In this document: positions 39,501 through 54,500 of the stretch, piece by piece | Layout: every line of letters starts with the position of its first letter | Position numbering within the stretch: position 1 is the stretch's first letter | Position numbers and translations under genes: made by a program | DNA from: Opisthorchis felineus | Taxonomy: Eukaryota > Platyhelminthes > Trematoda > Opisthorchiida > Opisthorchiidae | Direction: 5' to 3' | DNA length: 64,000 nucleotides | NCBI GenBank assembly: GCA_004794785.1 | Contig: SJOL01002920.1 | Coordinates: forward strand, 106,115 to 170,114 | The notes under the pieces: generated by a model | What the model was told of the DNA's origin: nothing | Seen by the model: only the letters and a program-made list of their open reading frames with translations | Database searches by the model: none

Positions 39501-42500
39501 GGGAGAGCTCACCGTATACTTTCACACGCCCGGAAGTCGCGGAACACGAAAAACTTATTATGTTCACAAACTTCCGGGGCATTCTTTGCTGGGCAAGAAA
39601 AGACGAATACCCCAAGACACAGCTCAGGAGGATGATGTCTTCACTTCTGAACAGCATCGAACTGTACGAAGATGAGCATCCTGTCAAAGCAAGATGGCAG
39701 CCTTGCCATGTCTCTCCGTGACTACCCAATGATCCCTATGCACTTGTTGATAAAAAACAAAGATGATAACCATACAACACTAGAGTAGTCTTTGTTTGCA
39801 AGGACTGGAAATGGCACGTTAAACAGTATGATAAGGAGATGCTATAGTAATGTCTAACTTGTCACAATTTTACGTTATTCTCAGTGTCACAGGTTCGTAT
39901 TTCAGTTCAGTGCAGACAGCGCTGGTCAAAGAAGGACAGATTGAATATGGAAGGGTTCTCATTCCTGCTAGAAAAGCTTGAAAAGCGACACGTAGGAGCA
40001 GGTATCACCGGATAAGCGACTAAATCATGTGTCCTGATGAATGCCACCAATGCGTTTCTCTATGAAGGCCACTTAGGGACACGACAGCAGTTAAAATAAC
40101 CAATTTCGCCGCTGAACCATGAATCCTTAGGATCTAGCCCATGGTTCACGGGTAAGTACTCTGCGAATTAGGCAGCCCACCAACATACGTGACAAATGTT
40201 CAACCAGCGCGCCCTAGGGAGTATGACTGGTTCACCTATTGTGAGCGAGTTGCTTCTCATGATGTATTTCTACAATAACACGTAGTACACGTAGAAAACT
40301 ATATTGAAAACGGAGTTACGGAGGACTGTGCTTCGCATTTACCTAAAGGAATCACTAAACACATCGCATTTGGGTTCTCTTTTAAACCCTAGTAGGACAG
40401 ATTACTTAGAAGTAGCACGAGTGAACTTTCTTGTTAAATAGCTAACTGACCGGAAGCCAAATTACACTCAACTCGAAGTGTTTGGTGATTGCTACGAGCT
40501 GTGGTTGTGGTGGTCGGGCCTTAAGTTATTCAAGGGAAACCAAAATCAATAAATATAATTAATAACTTTCCGAAGACGGGTGTCCGTATCACGTTGGGCC
40601 CGCTGGGTGTTGAACGTTTTGACTTATTATTATTACTTTTATTATCACTATATTACGCTCCTCCTCAAATAGCATCGAATGACATATGAAACATGGAATA
40701 CACTTTCAACAAAATGGAAGTAGTCTAATACGTTAGCTACAGTGAATCTGGGGAATTTTCTCAGTAAGCCCGCAAGCAAGTGACATACCTATCTATCAAT
40801 TCGCAATGCAACCCACAGCTTGTTCTTCGACATACCGTCAAACAATCACGTACAGACTAATATATCATGGGAATCGAAATTCGCCAGTTCAAGAGATAGA
40901 CGCGTCGGTAGAAGTTTAATCTTTATCAAGCGGGATCTGCTAAGAGACAATCGCATATTGAGTGCCTCAGAAGCGTGGCTGGTTTTGGATGGCGTCAGCG
41001 TGTTAGTAACGAGGTGATTAGAAAACGGGTATTTGGTTGTGCTGCAGGTACTTCAATCGGGGAAAACATCCAGCACCACCGACTACGATGGCTCGGTCAT
41101 GTGCTACGCATGCCGAAACACCGTCTACCGAGACGAGTGTTGTTCTCCATGCCTCCTTCAGAATAGCGCAAACCGCGAGGTGGACGACGCATGACTTGGC
41201 AGAAGGGCGTGAAAGAGAGTTTGGGTGTTGTTAGTGTTGTATGCCTTCCAGGATGGGGTCCCCGTGACCCCGCCTGTGCTTGGCTGGAGACGTTGCAAGA
41301 AATGGCGGCTAATCGATGTCAGTGACGTTCATGCTGCCAGTTTCCTTCCAGGTTGTCTGATTGAGCGGTTGGAGGTGTAGGCACCTCAGAATGCTTGACA
41401 TAGGCCAGCACTAGGTCCCCTCCCTCACCCACTCTTTTTCTCTTCTTTTCACTCTAGGGCTTTAAATATAACTAGACGAACCTTATGGTTGTACGGCAGT
41501 GAAGCATCAGTGTCAACACTGATGTTGCTGTCTTTGATGATGATGATGATCATGATGATGATGATGACACTGAGTGCTCTGAGCTATGCCAAGTGCTTCA
41601 CATACCAAGTAAAATTCCAGACTAGATATGCTACGGTGCAGTTGTTCTCGATCAGGGGGATCCGGCTCTGGAAGAGGCGATCTCCAAGGTTCTGAGAGAT
41701 TGGGGAATCAGGTTTGAGGTTAAAAATACTGGTGTGTTGAGTACTCATGACTCGTAGGCTGATTCATCTGATTCTCTGGTGACTATGTATACACGCATTC
41801 TCACTAATCTTTTCTGTGGCAAGTGTTTAGCCAGAACATTCGTGTTTGCTGTATGAAACGCATCGCACCGTGGCTTACGAGTGAAATTCGACACACGGAA
41901 GATGGCAAAACGCTGTGAAAACAGTTGGTTGTATTTAGTCCGTGGATGACAACTGCTTATGGTTCACAAGTCTGAACTCCAAACGGGCTCAAACACGTGT
42001 ATAGGCACAGGATATTCAACGACCGAAACGCTGAGAAAGTTATAATCTTTCGGTGTTCATGGATCACCACACTGCACCAAAAGGAAGCCGATACCAAAAT
42101 GAGCGGTCGAGGAGCAGGGTAGTAAATCCTGACGGGCCGGTGAAGTGTCACAAGTTGATATAATCATGCCTGGCCTGAGGTAAGGATTATAATTGCTCCG
42201 TTCGATGCGCCAGAAACGGTGACCTTGTCACAGTGTGCAATACTGTGTGTTCACTAAACCGATGGCTTCTGACAGGACTCCGCTCTTCATCATTTTATTA
42301 CTGGTTATACCAACGAACAAACGTATTACGCGTGGTGTAAATGCCAACCTGATAAGGTTCGATGGAGAGAGTTGTCTCATCTGTTCATTGTTTTAAGATG
42401 TGCACTTATTGGTTGAAATGATGCCAGTGGATAACAGTCAGTATGAAGAATCGCGCACTTTTGCTTGGATCACCGTCGGATCGAAGTGAGTTGTGACAAG

Positions 42501-45500
42501 CGTCACACCTACCATCACCTACGGGCCCGAAAAACGACTTGACAGTCAGCATCATCGTCATTTAAAAACACCAAAGTGGTGGTACAGTAGCCCTAGCTAC
42601 CGCGTTGATCCGATTGTATTTTGATTAACGTTACGACTTGCAGTTTAGAAAATTTGAGCCCTCAAAGAGAAAAGTCTCGAATCTCGGGCCTCATGATAAG
42701 GGAATAGTTACTCATACAATGCTTTTACTTGTGCTGAGGTAACCGAGCAACTGAGCTGCAAAACTTAGAGTACGGAGTAGAGTAAAACAAACAAACAGAT
42801 TGGAGACAAAAATGACGTGTTAACAAGAACTGGCTAAGAGGAAACTATCGGATGGCATCTATTTCAACGTGAGGAAAATTACCAATCTTGTATCAGGGTA
42901 TGCTCTCCATCTGGATTGCGAAACACAAACGAAGCCGTAATGGTGAACCCAATTTTCAGTCTTCTATTTACGAGTAGTTTTCATGATACTTGGAATAACT
43001 TGCTTCAGGACAGAAAGTCCTGGATAACGGAACTGCCTTTCGCAATATACGAAAGGGATATAAGGGATTGGTTGTTTAAAGCTTTTGCGACGGCACGTCC
43101 CCCATTACACTGAGGCATCCTAATTAACGCATTGAAAAGAAAATACGATCCCGGCACAAAAGTAAAGTAATGCCTATTCATATCACCAGGCTTCTGGAAG
43201 GTAAAAAAAACTACTAGTCTCACGTGTTAGCTGAAACCGACCACGTTGAAAATTGGGCCACTTTGTACCACCGCGGTAAAATGGTCTTTAACTATCACCA
43301 AACCAGAAGTACACAACCAGTTTTTATTAGCCCTAGGACATTACACTCATTTGTAAATTAGATAAGTATTGACAGATGACTCAAATGAACCTCGGCCGAG
43401 GCTTCCGTTTTTTGACATTCTTCAACCAAATGTGTTGCAGAAAGGGCGCACTTGAACTCCGGAAAATCGCTAATATACTACGTTTGATCAGTGGTTCACA
43501 GTGCACGTAGGCTGACAAATATGAGCGACCTGGTTGTTGTAACCACATTAGAAATGTTGCACCGGTCAACCTGCGATAGGGTTACCATAAAACACACAAA
43601 CGCATTTATTTATCGGTTCCTTCACGAAGGTTTTCTGTGACTTTTCGATGGTTGTGCAGAACCGAGGTGCTGGTGCTGAGCACTGCTGTTACTAACCATG
43701 AAATCAGTGTTGTGGATGATAAGATCATCATAGTTATGTACAGTGAAATTGATTACAGTTTGTAGGGTGTAAATAAATGGTTAACGGCCGACAAATTTAT
43801 TATCATGATACCCCGAAAAGGACCTTTATCTGTTGATACTGTTGTCGTTTTCACCAGTCAAACCATGACGGCGACCTATAGGAAACGGTGTACCAACCGC
43901 TTAATTTTACATCAGTTTACTTGGCTGACAATAGTTGATTCTATCTTATGGTTTCAGTCCTGCGATAAGTGTGGGTAACCTTCATTTCACCGTCTTGTGT
44001 CCAGCTCGAGTCTTGCCACTTTGTAAGGACTTTAAACAAACTTTATCTGAGCAATCCAGAGACATGACGGGAAAACATCTCTCGACTGTTTCCTCACCAA
44101 ATAAGAGATGATGTCTTGCAAATTCGAAGTTTGAGTAAACGTACTATGTACAACAAGGGAAGCCTGTGGACGGATTGGAACCATCGCCCACCAACCATAC
44201 ACACACACACCGGACGTTCTACTAACTGATTGTTCCTACAGTTAGTAGTATCCCAAGAAGGACTGAGAATAGATACGCACAATGCAACCAGAGCAGCGTT
44301 AAAACAGCTCACCTAGAGTAGCGGGTTACAAGCACCTATCTTCAATGCGTAACTGCGAGACCAGCACACGGAAGCTGATTATCTGAGATAAGAGGCTAGC
44401 TGTGTATATAAAAGAGCTCAAGTATTCAACAATGTTGGTCACCAAATCCTATTGGGAAACCCATGGAATGTAGAGTTGGGTAGTTTCCAATCAGGCGATT
44501 ATCTGAGTCTTTGAAACCATGGTTTGTGCTTGTCACCACTGGACTTACGTAGTCCTAGTAGCATATGATGGCCGAGAAGGCTCAGTGGTTAAAGCGTGAA
44601 TTTACTGACCGGAAGGTTCGTGGTTCAAACCAAACCTCTTCATCTCGGCTGCCCCTGTCTAGTCTTGGGCAACTTGGCAGTACCTCAGCCCTCGTGCTTT
44701 CCTTCGGGTGGCATGGCAGATAGGCAAAGCTCAACGATATGTAGTAGCGTATGAAGCGGGTTATCAATAACATACGAAAGACACAGAAAAACGTTCCGCC
44801 ACATCAGTATAACCTCGGAAGTTTGTACGGACTCAGAGACGAGAACTCACGCAGTCCTCCCTATTAGCAAGATCTAGATTGTAATGAACAACAGTTTAGG
44901 ATCCGGGACCTTTCGCCATCGAAGTATGTGTATTCTTGTACCGTAAAAAACAATTCCTGTTGCTGCACGACTGCATTCATAACCCACTGAACAAGTCTAG
45001 ACCCACAGCCCCAGAAAAGCGATGTTTTTTCTAGTGTAGACTAGTGAAAGTGTACATATTCTTTTGTAGGTTCTTCATTTGCACGCACATATTCTGTGGA
45101 AAATATGGCCGTCCACATTTTGACTTTGATATTTGTACGCTAAAAATCTGCCCAACCATTGGAAAATAGAGCACTAACTCATCAATCCACTGCTTGAGAT
45201 ATTTCTCATTCCCTTCTTCTCGGACTTGTCGTTAATGAATTGCACTGTCATCGCAAACTGCTGAAACGTACACTGAAACCGCATCCATCGGTAGCACTAT
45301 ATCGTATAGATCGTTTATCCATTTTCATCCACAATAATTAACCTGAACAGACACTACCTAGATGTTGCAAATAAGTTCAGTTGACGTCAAATTCTCATGT
45401 ACTAATCAACATTTTTATACGCGAACCGCACCACACTGTGCACAATATCTCTACAACCGAGTCATGTAAACTTGCAGCCTACAAAGTTAAAATCACTGAC

Positions 45501-48500
45501 CACTGGTCCACGGCGTCTTCGGAACACCAGGGCCTCAGCATCAGTGTCACAAAATACCTCAACAGTCGACGATGGGCAAATGGGATCGACCCAATGACTT
45601 GTAAATCTTGGGCGGTAGTTGCTGCTAGTGTATTGTATGGCAGTTGCTGCGCACGACCGGTCGTTGGTTGACGTTGGCGCTACTGGCCTCATTTCTGTCA
45701 CAATGTACTGCGTCGTAATTCGAACCAGTCAGATGGACCTAGAGACAGACGACTGTCCTGGACGCTTAGTGGAGTCTAGCAATCAATCTAGTGACCACAC
45801 AATAGCAACAAACAGAAGCGGTCTACACCGATATACCTGCAACGAGATTGCTCAAAGGAAGTGACGAATGAGCCGACCTTCATGAATTTATCAAGCCACC
45901 CAAAAATATAGCATCAAATACGACTAAGCTATCCCTCTGCCACGACTTCCATGTTTTCACGAGTCAAATCAAACAATTGCATTACCATTTGACGGACACG
46001 TTTCTCCAAAACATATGGCATGTGAAATAATCCAACTCAGCGGTTCTATCGGTGGATTCACTCTTCGCAGGGAATCTCAGAAATTCATGAGGACCTCATG
46101 TTTGAAGACGCCATCATATAGGACCTTCGTGTCGACTAGATTTATCACTGGACACTTGTCTTTGTTTAATTTGTTATTCTTGTTAGCTCCACCCACTAAC
46201 TGCCCCTGATAGTTGGTTATTGGTGCTTGCTAAATGATCATGACGAGTGTGTTGGCAGTTCAAGACTGTTTTCACCCTGTTTAGCTGGTCACTGAAATTC
46301 TGCTCAGGTAAAACTGCAACATGTTGCGCTTGGTGTACTTGGTACAGTAGTCGGGGCAGCACACTCGCACAACTATTGTACGCATTGCATTGTATATGCA
46401 TGAGGCCGAACACATTTTCAAGCACAGGCACGTTCTCAATCGCAGTCACGTATAAGAGCCTCCATCGTCCGAGACGTTGAAAAATTTGTAACAATTCCTG
46501 CTAATTGTCCCCCACTATTTTACGCAGCATAGCTTCGTCGACTTCGTAGTGAATGAAGAGTTGAATAAAGAGATTATAAAGGATGATGGCACATCAGTGG
46601 AGTAACCAGCTGCACGAAAATCTATCCCATAAAGTCATATTCTCAGATTTTATCTGAAAAGGTGTGACAGCCTACAACCTGGGAGACGCCAATCTGGGGT
46701 CCCGAAGCCCGCGATTTCTCTTATTTAAAACTGCTTTTAAACAAAAACGAACAACATAATATGAAACTCATTTGTACAGAGTGAAAACTTGAACCTGACT
46801 GAAAATTGGACTTTGGGACGGAAAGTGAGACAACTAGCTCCCTGAAAGAGGAATGTATTGTGTCTCGTACCAGTCAGAATATTCTCACTCATCTTTGGGT
46901 CTATCGTAAAGATTCCGAAGTACAGTAAATCTGAACTTCTCATCACTTGTTTGGTTTTTAAACTACGTATAAATAAGGACGTCGATCACGTAGTTCTACT
47001 TCGTATATGACTAGGCTGTTTGTCTAACTGAAATGACGTGACTAGCATCTGCCGGTTATAGACTGACGTTAACCTGCATCACAAAGTGCAGTACACAGCT
47101 AATGTGTGAAAGATGAAATTGATCCTTTAGTTCATGTGTTAAGCCAATCTCATAAGATGCAGGCGAAATGTGACTTCAGTGAAGTGAAAAGAAAATGTTA
47201 AAGGAATCAACATGAGGTTCATGCATAGTGAAAATACTGGTGACTACATAATGGACATTTCCACCACCGAGGGTAGCCTTTATTAAGAAACAAAAGAATG
47301 ATATTAAAACAATATCAATGTGGCTAGCCAGAGGCTGGTTGAGCAGTTATGCTGGAACAGTGAAAGCTGCAACTCATAACTGAAACTGTATCACGTGTGA
47401 AACAGTTTTTGGTGAGGAAGATGAACTAAAAACTTGAACCGCGTGGGTAAGTAAAAATAACTTAAAAATAACCGAATCTCTCGGGAAGAAAATTCACTGT
47501 ACATTCTTAATCTTACCAAAACGTGAAGTGATTCAGCACATCACCAGCATCCATATCCCCATTATGAAGAGTACCGTACAAGTTGCACCCACTAGTGCTT
47601 AACTAGCATACAGAACAGCAATCACCTGACGGGATTGGAGGATGAAAAATGCACTCATGGAGAATAAATATGCGTCAGCAATAGCGGAGCTGTACGAATC
47701 TGTTCTGTTATGTGCAGCTAACATGAACTTCAGGCGACGGTCGATGCGGTATGCGATAATTTTTATTGGTGTCACATTTACTTGACAACTAGGATACTGT
47801 CGATTCCAACAAAAGGGATCATTAGGATACTCAGTCGAACTATCTCGCTCCACTGTCTAACCGCAGAGTGGCAATGGTTGACATGACATTCCCAAACAAG
47901 TCTGAAGTACACATAACGAGTGGACAAAGATAAAGGAGATTTCGTCCTCTAGGTGATCAGCAGCTGATCATCATCATTAACTGGCACTTAGATATGTTCC
48001 GCCCGAACCTGAACGAACAGGAGACTGCACCTGTGTACTCTGGAGTCACGACCCCCGAAAGAATTCCGGTTCATGAGCTATCACTTTATCAAGCACCAAT
48101 AAAAAATCGGGCCGTTGGGGCGATTAACTAATGTATTACCTGTTTCATTTTAATTTGTTGCCTATCTTGAGGTCCAGATAAACCATCATCTGAGTTTTTC
48201 ATCCAAGTTGTAAACGGGTGAGACTAGATTTCGATACCAATAGCTATTAGAACAAAACCATACGATCAGTCTCATACTGATGTAGACACCAGATTGATAG
48301 TGACAAAATTAATTCCTAAACATCAACTTTTACATCCAATACACTGTTATCGTGTTCCTTTTATTGGACAGCGTTTCACGGAATCCGAGGATTAGACCCT
48401 GACTCCGACCACTAAAATCATGCTGAGTACCTGTTCTTCTTCTGATACGAACATTGCAGTTTTCGAAGTTGAAAACGTCTCTTCATTTTTGTCTATCCAA

Positions 48501-51500
48501 CCATTCAGAATTATCAGCAAAATAATAACCTCCTGGAGCACATGCTTCACCTAACCACTAACCTAGTTAATTCAGCGCTGGCAGCTTTGATTGAATGGTA
48601 CTGCGAGTGCAGCTACTGTCATCTATAATAAACATTCAGGGTACTTCAGGCTCATATCACTCTCCTAGGAATAGTTGTTATCCTGTCCTGGCTCAAACAT
48701 TCTGCTGAGTCCACGCCAAAAGGCGGGCACTGGACTCGAGGTTTGCTCCTGTTAGAGCTCACCAGCAGTGCATATCCGCGACTGCGGTCGTGGTCACCAG
48801 CACAAACTGGACGAGAAACGTGTTCACGCTTGAGTGATGTGAGTAGTTGGCCCGACGCCTAGAACGAAGACCCAATAATTGTCCTCGTTGTCTAGATCGA
48901 TTGGCCCACCTGTCAGGAATTTCCAGTCAAGTAGCGCCACAGACACTTGTAACCTGCTGAAAAATCCACAGTATTTGCCGGCGGCCAGTACATGTTGCAC
49001 TGAGTGTTCAAGCCCGACAAGTTCAAACCGAATACTGTTCGGCACAACAGACATAATGAGCAGTGTCAGTGACTAGGTTCGTTATGTGTAGCACGACCAT
49101 ACAGTCATTCAGCTGTACTCAACCAGCAAAAGATACCTCTACTTGAAAACTGTCTATATTCAGGTGATGATAGAGGTCGGAAGCACCACAGAGAACGGAT
49201 TCGACTGCCTTATTGTGGCAGTGAAGAACCTACGTGGTGAATTCACCTGCGGTATAAAAAGCTGGGAGCAACACACGCCGAAGAATCAATGTATGCAATC
49301 AAGTGAATCAAAAGCCAAAACAATGGCAAATATCACCTGACTGATTAACGCGGTTCATTAATTAACTGGGTGACGGATAAACCGGGTGTTTGGACGTCCT
49401 TGTCACTAGGGAGCAGCAGGAAGCAGCAAAAAAGCGTTATGTGTGCTGTCAAGCGCATATGGAACTTGAGCATCCGCATCCGCATACGATAGAATACCGT
49501 ATACTGGTGTAAGGAGGAAAACCCTTCGCTGCAGAGTTGTTTATTAGAAAACGCCAACTAAACGGTTACAGACTATTGGACAGGAAGGTTAAACTCTCAT
49601 TTGCATGTTGTTTTTAAAAACGGAATATCCATCTTCTTCTCGAACGCGTCTTCTTGAACTCTCCCACCCTCCATTAGATCAAGGCGAAGTTACGAGAACA
49701 CACATACTACTCGCATGCCTCATCAGTAGCACCCACCGTTACACTGGTAGTCCTGACTTCCATCCCAGTTTCATCGTATCTTAATTTTCTTTCTGTGCGT
49801 CTTCTGGCTATCGTACAAACTAGTTCTGAAATGCCGAAATTCGAAATATGGGCACTACTTGAAAATTGCAGACAGCCATCCACGCCTCTTGTCTACATGC
49901 GTCGATCTCCTTATGCAAACTTGCCAAACCAGTCACAACCGAAGAAGCAAGGCAACGACAGCCCTAAATGAAGAACGCTGTACTCCTTCAAGCAGTTCGT
50001 CAGGTTTTCGGGAGCTCGCCAAGAAAAATCTACCAGAAGTTCTCCCGTTGACTGAAATCCTTTTAAAAACGAATAAAAGCAATGTTGTATCATTGTGGTC
50101 TATCACCTTTTTGGATCGCTTCCGTCAAAAACTAAAGAATTCAGTTTAACCCGGTATTCCTATTTATTACCTCCGAATAGTCTTGTAGTATTGGGAATAC
50201 GGTATTTCGGGGTCAGCGGAAGTCCGAAGGGGAACGACCTTCCGCAGTTTATTGAAAAGGTGGGGAATGGGTTGAAAACCATTACGCAAGTGTCTTCTCT
50301 CGTCTTCAGACCTTTGACAATATTACCGGCTCTAGCTGTAAGCCGACTGTGTACGTTAAGTGGCTTAAACGGCAGTGGAAACAGACAGCTACAGGAGAAA
50401 TGGAAATTATCCAAAAGGGAAAGATTTTAAAATTTGAAACGACTGTGCACTGAGTTGGTGCTAAGTGTACTCCAACTATCAGATTCGAGCATACCTAAGC
50501 TAGTATGACCTACCAGTACACGTGTTCATCGAGGATCACCAAAGCAAGGACGATTATGGAGAGCAAATAGAATGTGCAGTCTCGAACCAAAGGCCACCAA
50601 TTCAAGTAGATGATCTGAAGTGAAGAAACATGCGAAACACAATAATGCAACAATAGAGGGGAGATCAATATACCAATACTCAAATAAGCCATTCGAAGTG
50701 TACTCGCCTTGCCAAGCAAACCGTACTAATTCGATGCAGCCCTGAATGTGAACCAAAGGTATAAGCTAGAGTATACCCGACTCCTAGTAGTCCTTCGCAC
50801 TTAGTGGATGCATCTTCAGATTGTCGACGCATCCGCTTAAATCAGTAAAGCCAAAGGAAATCGCGGATGCAACACGCGGTCGATAACTGCATACAATTTG
50901 GTAGTATCACAAACATATCTCCGGCTTAAATTTCACTACTCGTAAAATGGCGAACATATACTTGCCAGAAACGTGTGAGAATTAGCAGCTCGGACATGCT
51001 CGAGAACGGGATGTCCATGGTCTGAGTACATGCCTGATGTCTAGACTGACTCTGTGTAGGCTTGCGTAAATTGGAAGCATACCCCGCTCTCGTCAAAACG
51101 ACACGATCCGTTTTCGAAACACTGTCAATGAAGAAAAGTTCCAGCATGGTGTACTCGAAGCGGTTTTAAGCTCTTTCCCGAATCAATCATTCATAAAAAA
51201 TGAGTGATATGTTGCAGAGAAATGCAAAGAAAAACGCCACCTTCGAGCATTTACTGACAGTTATGATGCTCAGCACAACCCTATTGAAGCTTTTTGTCTG
51301 CGACATGGTCCAAGTTATTTGCATGACCTGAATTCCCGAATTTCAAAGAGGCATATCATGACTGTAGTTGCATCGTTCACTTATGTTGGTGGAAAACTTT
51401 TCAACCAATCTACATCTTTGTTCCAGCCGGCACGTTAACAACAATGAACCGATACATTATCAGAGCGGAACTCTTTCTTGTGAAAGTGGCTAGGTGGTGA

Positions 51501-54500
51501 AGAAGTCTGTCGGCGTTCTCCGCCGTAGTAGGTCGGTATCCTCTACAACACCAAAGCAACAATAGTTCTTGAGTTAACAAGACAACGTACAATTGCATAG
51601 CGTCGAAAGAAACATTAAAATGTTTATAGGCTAACCAAAGCCGACTTGAGAGTACTGACCTTCTGTGTTCGCATTCGAAGGGGTTGCCCGTACTAGAGTC
51701 AAGTCTCTGAGGTAAGACGGTCAGACGGGAATGTCCGATAATGATTTCAAAGAACAAAGCTGATGCCTGATGATCCGTGGTATGTATATCGCAGTCCTAC
51801 TTCTGCTGCTACGATTGCTAACATACCACGATGTGTGTCATCTATCTGTATTGATACGATTTGCAGAAAATCCGGATTCCACGAGTTCCATACACCGGAC
51901 CAACGTACCGAGAACTCAATGGGACTAACGCAAGACATGCAGTGAGGGAGTCCTTCTGCTATCAGTTCACTTAGTAATTCTGCGGTGCAGAAAAACTACT
52001 GGCGTAATGTGTGTGGAATAAGTGTAGTATTGACTCAGCGATCTTCCTGGGAAAGGTGGGTGCGAATGCAACCAAACCCGACATACAGTGCATGATGTAA
52101 CAAGCAACATCCTGAGGTAGGAAGTGCGCACGTACGTAATTACGAGATACCAACTGAATGGTCCATAATTCCTCCCCCACCTCCCGATCGCGAGGTGCCG
52201 CATAACGTTGATGGATTAGGTACGGCGGTCGTCTTGGCTCTGGCGAACACGATAACATATCGTAAGAAAGGCCGATGCAACACGACATTCATATTTTCCA
52301 AACTAAGAGAGGTTGAGTTGCTCGATAGTCATTTACCAGGAAAAGTGCACAACACTTTTGATTGCCTTGACGCTACAACACACCACGGTAGTCTCACGGA
52401 AGAAAACCGGTAGAATCCTCGGAAGTAGTAAACACCATTACCACACTAAGTATAGTGCTGTAATCTTCAAAACGGTCACCTTTCTAGTGAACATTAACAT
52501 CAGTCAGCCTAGAAATGTGGGTCTTGTAAGAGGGACGGATAAAGCTAGCTTTCTTTTGACTGTCTATGAACATTACGGATGTTCTTATCGAAAAGATCAA
52601 TCACTACTGCAACCACTCTATTTAAGATTGTTTTTATTGTTTTTGTTTTTATTCAACAATATCTTGCCCTAAGGATGCAAGCGAATTACAAGAATTAGGT
52701 CGCAAACATCTTTAAACTCCAGTTCGGTAATGCTCTGATTAGTTTTTATGGTTCATTGCACAATAATTGTTTTATAACAAAGTCACATACCGCCTTTGGT
52801 CAAAGCGACGCTCGTCACAGTCGGAATTCGCAAAGTTGTAAATCAAATCAAACCGACGCAGCCAGTTGTGGCTCATTGCTTGCCTGCCGCCCGTAAGAAT
52901 TACGAGGTCTGAAGTGTTGCCAATTAAAAACTGAACTATCACGCTATCCCAGACTTATAGTCAAAACACCAAATGGCCACGAAATTTGGCTTACCTCTTT
53001 TGCAAACAGAGCAGTCACGCTAACGACCAGCATGACATTAAAGTCTGCGGAACCAACGACCGCACCAAGCCCGATGTCGTCCTGAAAAATGAGGAAAGTG
53101 GATTCGCTTTATCGGCAGGCTATCAGCGTTGGCTGTAGGTTAGAACAAAATACTTGCATATGGGACATAAATGCGTAGATTTCCGGAAAAGTTAGAACAG
53201 CGTACCATGGACGGTGAACCAAAACTATACTCAAATTCAGAGAAAATAACTGACATGGTTTCATTCGATTCAATTATGAAAAGGAAAAGCTACGACTGGA
53301 CGCAGTTACAATGACATGAATATGACAGTATGACTCACATCAGTACATCTGTCTATTGACTCTGTCCGAAATTTGTGTAAAGCTGTCTTACTTCTGCTTT
53401 CAGTTAACCGAATTGAGGGATTATTGTCTCTTCGTTCCCCTCTCAATCACTGGTAAATTCCGACGGGTTTCGAATATTCACGCTGGATACTCCAACCACA
53501 TCATTTATTTACATTGTAATCTCTTCTTGCTGAGATTTTCAAAGACTGCCGAAAAAGACATGAAAACTAAATACACTGCCACTGTGGTCCATCCAGGAAG
53601 TAAAGTTATTCTGTAATTTTTTTCCATTTTTGGAATCACGCGGAAACATGCGTTCCTGCCAGATCAAACTGAAGAGATTGACTTAATTGGTCAACTGTTT
53701 GAAACCCAAACCACAGAAGCAGCGAAGATCCTAGGTGCGTTCCCAGCTGATGCACGAACATGACTATAGAAAACATGGTTTATAATTAAGTGGGGAAGAA
53801 ACGGAAAAAAAGCTCCGGATGATAAAGATTTCAAGGATGAGAATCGCGAGGCTACCTACAACTTCGCAACTATGACACTCATACAGTGTTTTCGGTAACG
53901 CGCGTTTCACCCTAGAATGTGATATCTAGTTTTAAATTCACGTAGAATTATTGTTAGGCTGGGAATGCAAGTCATGATACCCGGTTCGGGGCACAATATT
54001 CCTTACTTCACCGACCGCTGATGGATATCCATCATCCCAGCCCTAACCGCATTCTTAAGAATCACCAGGAAAATATCATTCCTCCCGATAAAACAAGGGT
54101 TATGTGCTGATAATATGGACCGAATTCAATTCACAGGGTCTCTGCTTAACTTTTCACCAGCACTCCACGTTTATTTTTAAAGTAAACATGCATGAAAGCC
54201 CATTGAAATGTCCTCGGCTACATTATGCAACAAAATTTGGTGGCAGTTTAATCTCTAATGACTAACAATCGTCTCGCAATAAAGTACCTCTTTCCTTAAA
54301 GGCATCCCGGGCATCTCAACCTAGTACAAGTTTTACATGAGAGTGGGGTTGTTATCTTACATGCAAATTCATCGGTAACCTCGCATTCTACAAAAAACGA
54401 CAGGAGCACAACTTGAAAGTTCATAAGACTGTTTACTTAAAATTAGGACGGGTCCAGATTTCTTCTTGCTTTTATATTTGTTGCTGATACAGTTCGCCAA

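Noticed and set aside
40010..40080. CCTGATGAATGCCACC as a fifth hammerhead copy
   Set aside because: Only the first box matches; no GAAA, stem II or GTC in register.
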